From the NCBI RefSeq assembly GCF_030315685.1, contig NZ_JASXSI010000015.1, positions 90,381-154,380 of the forward strand: DNA of 64,000 nt, given 5' to 3'. The stretch comes from Gordonia sp. ABSL11-1 (lineage in GTDB: Bacteria; Actinomycetota; Actinomycetes; Mycobacteriales; Mycobacteriaceae). This document shows, in pieces, positions 36,401 through 45,190 of the stretch (the stretch's first letter is position 1; the number at the start of each line of letters is the position of its first letter). The translations under genes were made by a program, and so were the position numbers. The notes under the pieces were generated by a model. It did not search any database. It had not been told where the DNA came from and was given only the letters and a program-made list of their open reading frames with translations.

Positions 36401-36733
36401 CTCGACGACGTCGACGTCGACCTCCTGGTCAGCAACGACGTCTACTGGGACGAGGTCGTTGACATCGAAAGCGTCGGTGAGCAAGACGTTTTCGACGGAA
36501 CGGTACCGGGGACGCACAACTTCGTCGCGAACGGGATCGCGCTTCACAACAGCCTCGAGCAGGACGCCGACATGGTCATCCTGCTCCACCGCCCCGACGC
36601 CTTTGAGCGCGATGACCCGCGCGCGGGTGAAGCCGACATCATCCTCGGCAAGCACCGTAACGGCCCGACGGCGACGATCACCGTTGCGCACCAACTACAT
36701 TTGAGCAAGTTCGTGGATATGGCGCGGGGGTAG
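33443..36733 (+). CDS. dnaB: Replicative DNA helicase DnaB, interrupted by two inteins
   Basis: The precursor is 1,096 aa; removing the inteins leaves a normal 473-aa hexameric helicase. The N-domain has FGRQPPQDMAAEQSVLGGML and the C-domain has VAARPGVGK / STLAMDF (Walker A, split by intein 1), LVVVDYMQLMTSG (Walker B), VVAISQLNRGPE, and DLRESG / SLEQDADMVILLHRPD (split by intein 2), then GKHRNGPTATITV. I chose GTG 33443 (start of AVVDD, preceded by GAGAGG) because mycobacterial DnaB begins there; the frame opens at 33407. The final residues FVDMARG end five bases before the transposon end. Confidence 0.95.
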   Translation: MAVVDDRGHEPGRLESVANGRADRGEDGVPTEDFGRQPPQDMAAEQSVLGGMLLSKDAIADVVEKLRPADFYRPAHQAVYDAILELYGKGEPADAVTVANELERAGELRRVGGAPYLHTLISTVPTAANAGYYAEIVAEKAILRRLVTAGTRIVQFGYAGGDGQDVAEVVDRAQAEVYEVTERRTAEDYVPLEELLQPTMDEIDSIASRGGISLGVPTGFVDLDKITNGLHPGQMIIVAARPGVGKALALDTPLPTPTGWTTMGKVAVGDQLLDAQGRPTRVVAATEVMTERPCYEVEFNDGTILVADEQHQWVADIDGKRQTVTTDAMRAHVGCAVVRNTQPLDLPRRRFAYGPYTVAALAGMAFDDPEISMRIDAEGPVDVMTLMADLGGRIPFEYLRGSIAQRRALLAGLLDARATVDDDGWITVPAATRHMTAVVADLVAGLGYSYKRSATGWLRVDADDDVFTVHHKAIRHKELRRRAGVRRLVAVRPIDSVPVRCVEVDNDEHMYLAGEAMVPTHNSTLAMDFLRSCSIHNQQTSAMFSLEMSKTEIVMRLLSAEAKVKLGDMRGGTMSDDDWTRLARRMGEISEAPLFIDDSPNLTMMEIRAKARRLKQRHDLRLVVVDYMQLMTSGKKVESRQQEVSEFSRQLKLLAKELEVPVVAISQLNRGPEQRTDKKPQVSDLRESGCLPASARILRADNGSEVTLGELMATGEQPLVWSLDERLRLVKRRMVKVFPSGCKEVFRVRMASGRVVEATGNHPFLTVDGWIPLAELMVGEKVAAPRSVPEPVATWTSASSAVADAVEWLCGNGPEVGVRQSPSTDVMRVVGEVVERMAVKSADNWLIPVQSADAAAELAHLMARLGVFAGISRSDGRVDTIAKLAGATIPAGRVATSERSEPEAYRDHSHTVTINGHEQISLLSNALGLAAPAAPIKFPGQANAIASERLHEILRAPELVPASQTAAADSRSADGGRSVLGQVADILDDVDVDLLVSNDVYWDEVVDIESVGEQDVFDGTVPGTHNFVANGIALHNSLEQDADMVILLHRPDAFERDDPRAGEADIILGKHRNGPTATITVAHQLHLSKFVDMARG
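34181..35008 (+). other. Intein 1 of DnaB: class 3 intein in the Walker A loop (276 aa)
   Basis: It is inserted between GVGK and STLA of the P-loop, so DnaB is inactive until it is spliced. The first residue is Ala, not Cys or Ser. The three class 3 markers are present: Trp67 in the block-B motif DEQHQW, Cys255 at block F (RCVEVDN), and Thr274 in the C-terminal MVPTHN, with Asn276 last and Ser as the +1 extein residue. The centre retains one LAGLIDADG-like relic (LLAGLLDARATVDDDG) but no intact pair, so the homing nuclease is probably dead. Confidence 0.9.
35510..36550 (+). other. Intein 2 of DnaB: Cys1 intein before SLEQD (347 aa)
   Basis: It is inserted after DLRESG, a known DnaB intein site. 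Block A is CLPASARIL (Cys1), block B GNHPFL (His73), block F VFDGTVPGTHNFVANG, and it ends GIALHN, so a standard class 1 intein with +1 Ser. The middle 200 residues show no intact LAGLIDADG pair. They include a stretch translated from a palindromic repeat. From 35.9 kb on, codon use is visibly less GC3-biased than in the extein. Confidence 0.93.
36116..36164. repeat. REP-like palindromic element translated inside intein 2
   Basis: The 49-bp stretch starts GGTCGAGTAGCC and ends GGCGTATCGAGACC, with a GAGCGAGCGTAGCGAGC core. This is the pattern of a short interspersed palindrome common between genes in Gordonia and related genera. Here it is in frame and codes intein residues about 203-219 (GRVATSERSEPEAYRD). 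A 10-base match to its left end (GGTCGAGTAG) also occurs at 36068. Confidence 0.7.
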
Positions 36734-36755
36734 GGCGCTGTGGCTATCGCGAAAA

Positions 36756-36823
36756 GTTGAGACGAATCGGCGTCTCTGTGAGACGTTGAGACAAATCGAC
36801 TTGTTTTGTAAGAATGTTGAGAC
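36756..36823. repeat. Three TnsB-site-like repeats at the transposon end
   Basis: GTTGAGAC occurs at 36756, 36785 and 36816, spaced 29 and 31 bases, the first two followed by RAATCG. Evenly spaced repeats next to a TGT terminus are the usual TnsB/TniA binding sites of Tn7-like elements. A small palindrome CGTCTC-TGT-GAGACG overlaps at 36771-36785. Confidence 0.7.
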
Positions 36824-36938
36824 ACTTTGAAACGGCCGCGATACCACCCGAGACGTTTAGTCACGTGACGTTTGATGAACTACAGTGTGGTAAGCGATGT
36901 GGCCGGTTGTCGCGAAGCGATAGTTCGGGTGATCTTCG

Positions 36939-39095
36939 CTACGTGAACGCTGATATCGCAGAATTGGAGACGGACCGCAATCGGTCGACGTTCATGTCGA
37001 CAAGAATGCGAAGTTCGCTGCCGATGCTCGTCAGTCTTCGTGTTGCGGTATTTGGGCTATCGCGTGTGAATAGAGGATCGTCGAGTGCCATTTCGAGGAA
37101 CGAAGTTTCTTTGGCGATCTGATGGTTCGATGTTCCGGCTGCGGATGCGGCCGCGCTGATAGAGGGCCAGTCGGCGGTCTCGCTGAATCGGAGCAATCGT
37201 TGGGCGAGCAGCGCATGTCCCGATAGCGCGATATGCAGCAGTTCCTCACTTTCGCCAGCTGCGGTCACGGCGTGCTCAAGCGATCTGGATGTCCGTCTGA
37301 GGTCTGTGCGGTGTGAGGTGTCGAGGAAATGGGAACCGGTTCCTGGAGCCCAGATTCCACCAGGCCCTAGAATTGGGCTGTAAGTGACAGGTTCGCCAAT
37401 TCGTTCCTTCAGGAGTAGTCGCTGGGCTACCTGTCCTGCGGCTTGTTCAAGCTCGAAAGGCATTGTGGTGACGAAAGCTCTGTAGCTATAGGCGGCGGGG
37501 CCGTGGAGTAACTGGGTGCCGCGTGTGAAGAATGGATCGTTTCCGGTGAGAAGTTGCCAGACGTACCTGCTGATTTTCCATCGGAATGCGTTGGTGAGGT
37601 AGAGATCTGAAATGCGCGCAAGTTCGCGCATGTGGTTGCGACCGATGTCGCTTGGACGCGGCCACAGGAGCCGTCGGCGCCGGTAGTCGATCGGGGCGGG
37701 ATGCATCTGTAGATGTTCGTGCAGAGTGGCGATGTAGATGTAGGTGGCGATGCCTTCGTCGTGGGCAATTAAGTTGCTCAGAGCAAACCGGAGGGCGTCG
37801 TCACTGATTTCGATGTTGAATGTGTTTGCGAGAGTTGAGGTAGTGGCGCGTCGTCCAAAGAGGGCGAGCGCGATCGGCGCCAACTGTGAGAATACTCGTT
37901 GAACTCGAGGTGGCATGGATGGCGCGTTGAGTGTGACAATGGGCCAGATTGTGGACGGTAGGGTTTGCGCATCTATCGAGCGAGTGGAGCCGAGCGCGAA
38001 CGTCTTGTAGGCATGCTGTGTGCGTCGCCTGCCGATGCTGTCCTTTGAGACCAACTTGGGGTGAAAGTAGTTGACGCCTCGATGCAGATCAATGACGCGG
38101 AGCAGTGCGTTGCTCACCGGGCCAGCAGTTCTTCGACGCGCTACGCCGGACATCGTGGCAGCGCGATCGGGTGTGATCCAACTTTCACATCGGTCGACTG
38201 ACCATCGCGTACGGAGCGTGTCAATTGCGGCGGTCTGCGCAACCAGGAAGGTTGCGCGAGGCACCTTCCGCATGGATTCGCTGTAGTGGGCCTGCTCGTC
38301 GGGAATCCACGCCGTGGGAACTAAAGGGGTTTCGGGGTCGAGCGCGGCAGGGATGCGCTGAGTCGCCGGAATCATCGCGTGAAGTGCGTGTCGGGTCAGC
38401 AACGTGAGATCGCGAAGAATTGTGGTGGCCGAAAGATACTCACCCTCGGCGTACTCACATCTCGCGCCGCCTTCGTCGATGACTTCTGAAAGCCAGCGTT
38501 CCTGCTTGGCTGCGTGGGAAGTCAAGTTGACGTGGGTTGCCGTGGTCTCGGCCAGCGATTCAGAGCAGCACGAGGTGGGGCAACTGCGAATACGCCACAT
38601 GGTAGTGAGTTGGCCTGGCCGACGTGGATGATATGTCGCGGTGGTTCGGGGGCGGTTGCCGCAGGCGGGACATTCGTCGACGAGAAGTACGGAGTGTGCA
38701 TCGCAGACATTGGTCCAACGTAGGTACCACGAAATCCTCCATCGGAGGTCGTTCTGGGCCAGGCACTCTGGGCAGAACGCGACGTGGCCGGGAAAGCTCC
38801 AGGTGTCATCGCCAGCCCGACCTGCACCCTCCTTGAGTTGTAGACCGGCCCGGGTGAATCGAGCGGTCGTCGCCTGGATGAGTTGCTGCTCTTCGACGTC
38901 AGTTAGGCGTGACAACTCCTGAACCGCGGCGTCGGTGATACGGCGACCGAGCGGGCTTCCCGAACTTGGGCTTTCAGACACGTTGATTGCCGAGAACAGC
39001 TGACGTGGAGTGCAGTAATGCAACTCGCACAGGTGCTCTACGAATGAATCGAGTGATTCGCCGGGATAGAGTTCAGGTACGAGGGATAGAGTCAC
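36939..39095 (-). CDS. tniQ: TniQ-family target-selection protein
   Basis: This 718-aa protein reads from GTG 39095, which overlaps the tniB stop (GTGA). The N-terminal TniQ domain starts LSLVPELYPGESLDSFVEHL and has a zinc module FCPECLAQ, WTNVCDAHSVLL, DECPACGNRP (CxxC, CxxH, CxxC). A long C-terminal helical region of about 450 residues makes it TnsD-like in size. TnsD-type proteins recognise a fixed chromosomal site. It is nearest to the dnaB-proximal end, so dnaB or its 3' flank is the obvious candidate target. Confidence 0.88.
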   Translation of the reverse strand: MTLSLVPELYPGESLDSFVEHLCELHYCTPRQLFSAINVSESPSSGSPLGRRITDAAVQELSRLTDVEEQQLIQATTARFTRAGLQLKEGAGRAGDDTWSFPGHVAFCPECLAQNDLRWRISWYLRWTNVCDAHSVLLVDECPACGNRPRTTATYHPRRPGQLTTMWRIRSCPTSCCSESLAETTATHVNLTSHAAKQERWLSEVIDEGGARCEYAEGEYLSATTILRDLTLLTRHALHAMIPATQRIPAALDPETPLVPTAWIPDEQAHYSESMRKVPRATFLVAQTAAIDTLRTRWSVDRCESWITPDRAATMSGVARRRTAGPVSNALLRVIDLHRGVNYFHPKLVSKDSIGRRRTQHAYKTFALGSTRSIDAQTLPSTIWPIVTLNAPSMPPRVQRVFSQLAPIALALFGRRATTSTLANTFNIEISDDALRFALSNLIAHDEGIATYIYIATLHEHLQMHPAPIDYRRRRLLWPRPSDIGRNHMRELARISDLYLTNAFRWKISRYVWQLLTGNDPFFTRGTQLLHGPAAYSYRAFVTTMPFELEQAAGQVAQRLLLKERIGEPVTYSPILGPGGIWAPGTGSHFLDTSHRTDLRRTSRSLEHAVTAAGESEELLHIALSGHALLAQRLLRFSETADWPSISAAASAAGTSNHQIAKETSFLEMALDDPLFTRDSPNTATRRLTSIGSELRILVDMNVDRLRSVSNSAISAFT

Positions 39096-40153
39096 GGCGT
39101 CAAGACTGCCTTTTCCATCTCTACGTGAAGGTGCTGGATGGTGGGACTTTCGCGGCGACGGACAGCCAATTCGCACACGTCTTTCAAGATGAGAAAAGAA
39201 GTCCCGGTTCGTCCTTGAGCGAAGGTGAACAGTTCGACAGCGAACTCTCGAGACTTCAGTTCCCTCACATCGAGGCCCGGTATCCGCTCAAGCTGGCTCA
39301 CCAGGCCGTTCATGCGCTTTAGCCACGCATTCAGATGATCACTGTTGGAACTGTCGAATGCGCGCAGCTGAACGGCCTTCATTCGGTTGCGCAGCTGCAT
39401 TGCGGCCTCGTCAGGGTGATCAAGCAGACCTTCCGAGGGCTTTGCTCTTGCCGCCGCCGGGCGTTCGGACTGTGGGACTCGTAGCACGTCGGTCCGCCTG
39501 TAGAGAGCAGAATCTCGCAAACCTGCGCCAACAAACACGAAGCTCACGGGTAGGGATAGGAGTCGACGCAAGTTATCGGTCAGATCTCGACTTGCGCCCA
39601 CGCGCCGCAGCATGTGACCTTCATCGACAACGATCAGCAGACATCCGATAAGTGGCAGTATCGTGCGGAGACGCCGGAGGATGGTGGTCTCCACGTCGGA
39701 CCGGGAGACGAATATGCCGGCAAATTCGGCAATGGATTCGACCAGCGTCTTGCTGCTGGCCCCCTGATCCCCGACGTAGATGACGGGAACGTGAACAGAC
39801 TTCACTCCTTCGCGCTTGGGCGGTCTCTCATCGCGGAGCAGCATGTCGTTGATCCGCAGCAAGACCGGGATGATCGTGTACGTCTTGCCAACGTGGCTGG
39901 GCCCGTCGATTGCTACCCACCGCGCGTCGTCGTAGGCGGCGCCCGCGTTGTGGTCAAGCATTCTCATCACTTCCTCGTATGTGCGTGCGATGTCGGACGT
40001 TTCAATTGGCCCGAGCCCGGAAATCCATCGTGTGAGCAGACGGATGTCGCCATCGAGCCCGCAAGGCGGGGCAGGGTAATCATCAATACGCCGGGGCAAG
40101 TGGCCCCAACAGCCACGATCCTGAATCGAGCGCTTGTAGAGATCATTTACCAT
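39092..40153 (-). CDS. tniB: TniB/TnsC-like AAA+ transposition ATPase
   Basis: This 353-aa regulator links target protein and transposase. Walker A is GPSHVGKT (residues 84-91), Walker B CLLIVVDEGH (171-180), and the sensor region has SLPVSFVFVGAGL. The start overlaps the tniA stop by 7 bp and the end overlaps tniQ by 4 bp, so the operon is translationally coupled throughout. Confidence 0.9.
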   Translation of the reverse strand: MVNDLYKRSIQDRGCWGHLPRRIDDYPAPPCGLDGDIRLLTRWISGLGPIETSDIARTYEEVMRMLDHNAGAAYDDARWVAIDGPSHVGKTYTIIPVLLRINDMLLRDERPPKREGVKSVHVPVIYVGDQGASSKTLVESIAEFAGIFVSRSDVETTILRRLRTILPLIGCLLIVVDEGHMLRRVGASRDLTDNLRRLLSLPVSFVFVGAGLRDSALYRRTDVLRVPQSERPAAARAKPSEGLLDHPDEAAMQLRNRMKAVQLRAFDSSNSDHLNAWLKRMNGLVSQLERIPGLDVRELKSREFAVELFTFAQGRTGTSFLILKDVCELAVRRRESPTIQHLHVEMEKAVLTP

Positions 40154-41903
40154 AGGTCATCTCCTATATCCGGAATATCCCGAATTACGAACTCGTCGAT
40201 GTTGAAGGGGAAGTCTTTGTCGGTGCTTTGATTATCTGTGTCGGCGACAGGACTAGATCCAGGAACTCCGGATGGGTCCGGAAGGCGCAACTCAACTCGG
40301 GTGCGATCCCTGGAGAATCTCGATGAATTCTCCTTGTGAATCTCGCAGAGTAGGTCACTAAAGAGCGTACCCACAGCGATACGCTGTCCACGAGTCCAGA
40401 GTTTCTCTCCGAGACGAGATGCCCAATCCTCGGAAATGAGCGAGCTAAATGGCTCGAGTGCAGTCCCGTCGTCGGCAATGGCACGGAGGGTGTACCAACG
40501 CCCATCCTCGCTATCGCGGATAAAGACACGGGATATATCGTTGCGGTCGTGGTGAACCCGTACCATCTCGGATAGGAGGCCTCGACTTTTTCGAATATCA
40601 TTGACCACCTTTCCGACGATCTCCGCGTGGTATCGAAATGGTCCCTTGTGGATGCCCTCTGGATTGAGTTTGAGCTCGGTGCTGTCGAGTAGGCCGTATA
40701 CGTCGTCGGGATGTACATCGATTCGGGGCCCTAGTCCTCGTGCGACGCACTGGACGAAGCGGCTAGCGGGCGAATGAAAGTTGCCATCAGGGGTTGGAAG
40801 GCCCTCATGTGGCCGGTAGGGCCGAAGTTTGTTCGCCCATACCGTGAGAATCGCGTTGAACTGTTCGAGGGTAAGAAAGTCGGCGTCCGGAAGTTTATCG
40901 ACATCGGCTCTGTTGTCCACAGAACCCCCGCTGTATGCCGCAGTGTACTGGAGGAACATATTCATCACCGAGTTTGCGTTTTCCACGTACGGTTTGTGAC
41001 TACCTGTACGGGTTGCCGCATACTCGATCTCACCGCCCCATCGAGCTACACAGTCTGACATCTGGTAATTCTCGATGTTGGAGCCGTGGTCATTGACAAT
41101 GGTGCCGAATCCATATGGCGCAACTCGGAGTTGCACGGTGGATGGAACTCCAAACGGAATGTCGATATCGTACTTGGGTTGTTCGGAGACCAGGGGGTGT
41201 AGTGCGGAGAACAGTGCTAGTCGCCAGTCAACTGCAATGGGTGGTTCACGAGTCACTCGAACTGATACAAGGCGTGTGACAACGCAGATTAGGACGATGA
41301 TCCATGGTCTGAATCGCTCGCGAGTATCAGGGCAGATCAGCCAGATGTCTCCTTGAGTGGCGTCAATTTCGATTCGCTCGCCCGGCATGATTGGAGGTTG
41401 AGCGCGGTGCCCAGTGATTGCGCGTGATGATTCGTTTTTTCGCTGCCGAGATGTCTTGTCCAGTCCAAGCTCCTTGGAGACGAGCTTCACTGCCCGCTCC
41501 AGTCGATACGGCGGAATTGAGTTTGGGTCGAGTTGGGCGTCTCTGATGGCAGTACAGGCTCGAACGACAAGCACTTCGAGTTTCCGCCTCGGTAGATGCG
41601 GTCCAGCTAGTTCTGCGAGACCGCGATACATCGCATCCAGATACTCGGCGGGAATTCGCAATCGTGGATCAGGCGGTTGGTTGCTGGCTTTATAGGGTAC
41701 CAATTCTCTGATGTTGCGTTCTCGCTCGTAGCAACCCAGCATCCTGTAGATCGATGCCCGCGAATATCCAGGAACTCCCTTTAGATCTGATATGAGTTGG
41801 CGTTTTCGTCGACTGGGGCTGGTTACGTCCGGATGGTATCTATCTGCTGGGCCGGAGCCAAAGCTGACCGCCGGAGCGCCGTCAAGTATCAACCGCATAT
41901 ACA

Positions 41904-43373
41904 GGCTCTTCAAGGTTAAGCGGGCACTGCTTGGCAGTGGAATTGCTGGATGTTGGCCCGCTGGGCGCGGGTGCAGTGGAATCGTATCCGGCGGCGTGAG
42001 TTCTCGGTGTTGCGGAAGCCGCAGGCAACGCGTTTGACCTGTTTGACCAGCCGGTTGTAGCCCTCGGTGCGGGCGTTGGTCAGTCCGGTGTGCAGAAAAG
42101 CGAGGATCGCCGGCCACCATGTCTCGATCGTGGTCGCCAACCGGGTGACTTCGGGAATGTCAGCGGCGGCGCACCAGGCGTAGAACCGGTAGAGGCGCCG
42201 ACGGATCTCACTATCGTTAGCACCCTCGCGGGCAGCGGACAGCAACTGGCGCAGTTCTTCTTTCGCGATGTAGGCAGTCAAGATCTGACTGGTCGGATCG
42301 TTGTCGACCAACGCGTTCCACATCTTCGCAAACGACTTGTCCGACAGTCGTTCTCGGGCCGAAAGTAACCGGCGGCGATTCGCCCATTCCGGGTCATGTC
42401 TGCGCCCGCGGCGACCGTGAGCGTCGAAGGTCACCCGACGTCGCACCGCAGTGACGGTGTCGTTGGCACAGCTTGATCAGGTGGAAATGATCGACCACCA
42501 CCTGCGCGTTGGGTAACACGGTGTCGGTGACCGCGGCGGCGTAGGCGGCCGACGGATCGATCACCACATGGGTGATCTCGGTGCGGAACTGCTCGCTCTG
42601 GGTGGTGAGCCAGTCGGTGACCGCCGCGCTCGTGCGGCCCTCAACCTGCCCCAGCAGTCCCTGATCACCGCCCAGATCGACGAACCCGGTGTCCCACGGG
42701 TCCACTCGCACCCACCGTCGGCCATCGGCGTCCTTGATCCAGCGAGGCCTACCGCGGCGGGTCTCATCAATTCCGAGCACCCTCACCGGCTGTGGGTCGA
42801 TGAGCACCTGCTCGGCGTGCTCGACGAAGGCGGCGTGCGCAGTCGGCCACGACACGCCCACCCCGGTCGCGACCTCGCTGACTGAGCGGGCTGCCTCACC
42901 AACCGATCGGCCGATCTGGGTGCGTAATCGAGTCGTGGTGCGCCGCCGCGGCGGCACCTGCGAAATCGATTCGGTAAACGTAACGCGTGCGCACTCCTGG
43001 TTCACACAGCGATACCGTGTCTTATTCCACCGCAACAGGATCGGATCATCACCGTAGCGGATATCGCGGGGTCGGGTGACCGTGCGATCCTTCACCGACC
43101 TAGACACCACACAGCAATCAGGGCACCGCGACGCCTCTGGATCAGTGGTCACCACATCCACCACCCGGACCCGGTCAACCTGCGTGACCACACCTGTGAC
43201 TTCAAGTCCTTCCAGACCCAACAACAACGACGTAGCATCAGCCATGCCCCTGGTACTCCTCCACCGAAATCGGAATGTGTCGCAACATCCAGATTTCCGG
43301 AGACCAGGGGCGTCTCACGTCATCGACACGCCGGCCCGCTGACCAGGCATTGCCCGCTCAACCTTGAAGAGCC
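41904..43373 (-). mobile_element. ISL3-family insertion sequence, 1,470 bp
   Basis: The inverted repeats share GGCTCTTCAAGGTT(A/G)AGC, continuing with a few mismatches for about 30 bp: left end from 41904, right end reading inward from 43373. The element is flanked by CATATACA on both sides (41896-41903 and 43374-43381), the 8-bp duplication expected for ISL3. It holds one transposase gene, on the minus strand, the same strand as tniA. Confidence 0.95.
41916..43245 (-). pseudogene. ISL3 transposase, frameshifted
   Basis: The N-terminal part has zinc-ribbon-like CPDC and CVNQEC motifs and the DDE core (VLGIDETRRGRPRW, VVIDPSAAYAAAV, VVVDHFHLIKL). An extra A at 42468 (plus strand) turns KLANDTVTAVRRRVTF into KLCQRHRHCG. 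Removing it joins the frame to the C-terminal part MRRRVTFDAHGRRGRRHDPEW...ARTEGYNRLVKQVKRVACGFRN. With an intact DDE core but a broken frame, it is probably inactive. Programmed shifting is not usual in this family. Confidence 0.88.
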
Positions 43374-43381
43374 CATATACA
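43374..43381. repeat. Target-site duplication of the ISL3 element (right copy)
   Basis: CATATACA here matches 41896-41903 on the other side of the IS. In tniA it codes part of AMYM, so one copy belongs to the original gene. Confidence 0.93.
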
Positions 43382-43636
43382 TGGCGCGCTCTTCAGCCCG
43401 TGCTCGCTGGTCGGGCGTACAGTCCGAGAGAACATCGCCAGGGACGGTATCGCGGACGTGATCAGGCGAAAAATACTCGTGCGCAGCACGCATGGCTTCG
43501 GCGAGTTCAAGCTCAAGCAACTCACCCTCATCGCTTTCTAGAATTGCTAGAGGTGTGCGCGATTTCGTCGCGATGTGGCGCACAGTCCATTCAGTCGACT
43601 CGTACTCGAAGCGAGTCCCCTTGCTCATCGAGCATG

Positions 43637-44503
43637 CTACTTGCGCCATACCACCTCGGTGTATACGTCGATGTCAGCTTCGAAGTCGGCATCGAAGTGG
43701 GCTTGTGCGAGTGCCAGCAGAGCTCGGAACAGCCCTTGCTTCTCCAGCCGACGATCGTCGCGTGCAGCGACCGAGATCCCGTATATCGTCGCGGGACGGC
43801 TTTCGCTGACTCGGGCCCACCAGTCGGTTTCGGTGACGGGAGATTTCCAGCGGAGAAAGGCCATCAAGTTGAGATTGCGAACGCGTATTGGCGACATATC
43901 CACTTCAAGTCGATAGCGGAGGTTGTCTTCGGTGAAGGTGTCTGGCAGAAGTCCACCGAGGAGGGCGTGACTGTAGTCAGTGAGCAATCGCCTCGGCCGA
44001 ACGCTGACGATTTCCACAGTTCCGTTTATCGCAGCCGCAATATCGGGGATTTGACAGATCACCCCAGCGTCGCCGAACTTCCACACCACGATCAGGGGTT
44101 GCGTCCGATATGCGGTGACTCCGGCGCGGCGATCCAGTTCGACGAGGTGGTGTCGTTCGAGTTTAGATTCCGCCAGCACAGCCGAGGTGAACCCTTCGAC
44201 CCGTGTGCTGTGTAGGACAAGCTTTGACGGCGCGCCTTGATACGACCCAAGCCGGCGGACAGGTGCCATATCAGTGATCAACGAGGCGTCCAGTCCCGAT
44301 GGAGTTGTCTCGTGGATGGACCTGCCATCCCACCAAAAGACCTTCGCAGTGGCGATAGCTTCACGCCTGAGGTCGTCGTCGTCCATGACCTTCAGGGCCA
44401 GGTCCTTGTCCATCGTGGTGCGCATCATCGCTGACAGCTGGGCCGGGGACCGACGTGCGCCACGACGGGCAGTGATTGTTGCTCCGGGTACCTGCGCTGT
44501 CAC
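43637..44503 (-). CDS. tnsA: TnsA-like endonuclease subunit of a heteromeric transposase
   Basis: This 288-aa protein reads from GTG 44503. The nuclease core reads LAESKLERHHLVELDRRAGV, TAYRTQPLIVVWK, CQIPDIAAAINGTVEIVSVRP: the Glu, the PD Asp and a terminal VxVRP strand match the actinobacterial TnsA-like group, which has Arg where Tn7 TnsA has Lys. TnsA cuts the strand that TnsB does not, giving cut-and-paste movement. It is the first gene of the operon. The stop lies 12 bp into the possible tniA ATG 43649. Confidence 0.82.
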   Translation of the reverse strand: MTAQVPGATITARRGARRSPAQLSAMMRTTMDKDLALKVMDDDDLRREAIATAKVFWWDGRSIHETTPSGLDASLITDMAPVRRLGSYQGAPSKLVLHSTRVEGFTSAVLAESKLERHHLVELDRRAGVTAYRTQPLIVVWKFGDAGVICQIPDIAAAINGTVEIVSVRPRRLLTDYSHALLGGLLPDTFTEDNLRYRLEVDMSPIRVRNLNLMAFLRWKSPVTETDWWARVSESRPATIYGISVAARDDRRLEKQGLFRALLALAQAHFDADFEADIDVYTEVVWRK

Positions 44504-44800
44504 GGGTCCGACCTAGTACCCGGTGCGACGGCAGAAGCGCCCGGAATAGTGAATGGACATCGAGCAGCGTGAGTTGCGAACATCGGGTACCTCGCTGAGG
44601 ACATGCGACACTGTCTAGGAAGAGCCAACACACCCGCACACACCGACGCTGCCCACCAGGGGCTGGCCGACACCACCGCCGAAGGAGCCTTCGATGCCTT
44701 CCACACGGGCCATCTGGAGCGTAATCCAACAGCCGTCAGAACGTCGTAGTTTCTACGTTATTTCCTCGTCTTTATCGCGCACTTACGGCGGTATCACGCC
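44504..44800. other. Divergent intergenic region between tnsA and the MbcA/ParS-like gene
   Basis: These 297 bp hold the likely promoters for the transposition operon (leftward) and cargo (rightward). A short plus-strand frame, 44602-44748, starts MRHCLGRANTPAH and ends HLERNPTAVRTS (48 codons). It looks compositionally coding but I do not recognise it; it could be a gene remnant. An AT-rich run (44745-44790, with TTTCTACGTTATTTCC) is promoter-like. Confidence 0.4.
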
Positions 44801-45190
44801 GTGAGTAGATTTAGTTCAGTGCTGACGGAAGAGCCACCTGCGCTCGCGGAGTGGATCGGCGAGGTGCTCGGCGTCGAACTTGCGGCGCGTGCACTTGGCG
44901 TATCGGACGCCAGAACAGTCAAACAGTGGGGAGACGGCACCCGCGCAATCCGGCCTAACGCACTGCTCAGACTGCGCACAGTCGCACAGATTGTCGACGA
45001 GTTGTCGGACGAACTCACGCCGACCGGAATCCAAGCGTGGTTCACGGTCTTCCATCCGGACTTCGGCTTCAAGACGGTCATCCAGATCCTCGATGAAGGA
45101 CCCCTGGAAGAAGTGGCACCCCCCATCCTGGAAGTTGTCTTTGCCCACGACCTCAAAGAACGTAGTGGGGGCAGTTCCCAGGCATCGTAG
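44801..45190 (+). CDS. MbcA/ParS (DUF2384)-like regulator or antitoxin
   Basis: This 129-aa protein has a predicted helix-turn-helix (LGVELAARALGVSDARTVKQWGDG), then a C-terminal segment resembling the toxin-binding domain of Xre/MbcA/ParS antitoxins: IQAWFTVFHPDFGFKTVIQILDEG, then LEEVAPPILEVV. No RES-domain toxin is adjacent, so it may be an orphan or a cargo regulator. The GTG start at 44801 is weakly supported; a second GTG lies at 44819. Confidence 0.6.
   Translation: MSRFSSVLTEEPPALAEWIGEVLGVELAARALGVSDARTVKQWGDGTRAIRPNALLRLRTVAQIVDELSDELTPTGIQAWFTVFHPDFGFKTVIQILDEGPLEEVAPPILEVVFAHDLKERSGGSSQAS

Larger units (their letters stand above)
40147..43628 (-). pseudogene. tniA: TniA/TnsB transposase gene split by an ISL3 element
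   Basis: The DDE (Mu/Tn7 TnsB-type) transposase is encoded in two pieces: codons for MSKGTRFEYESTEWTVRHIA through EERAMYM (43628-43374), then MRLILDGAPAVSFG to the stop at 40147. Deleting 41904-43373 and one 8-bp duplicate gives a seamless 667-aa frame (2,004 nt). Catalytic residues are intact in the second piece: ERIEIDATQGDIWL (first Asp), TIVNDHGSN (second Asp) and KPYVENANSVMN (Glu). It cannot make full-length transposase as it stands. The ATG at 43649 is an alternative start. Confidence 0.9.

Noticed and set aside
39092..44503. A CRISPR-associated transposon (CAST)
   Set aside because: TniQ is long and TnsD-like, and no Cas12k, Cascade genes or repeat array were seen in the window.
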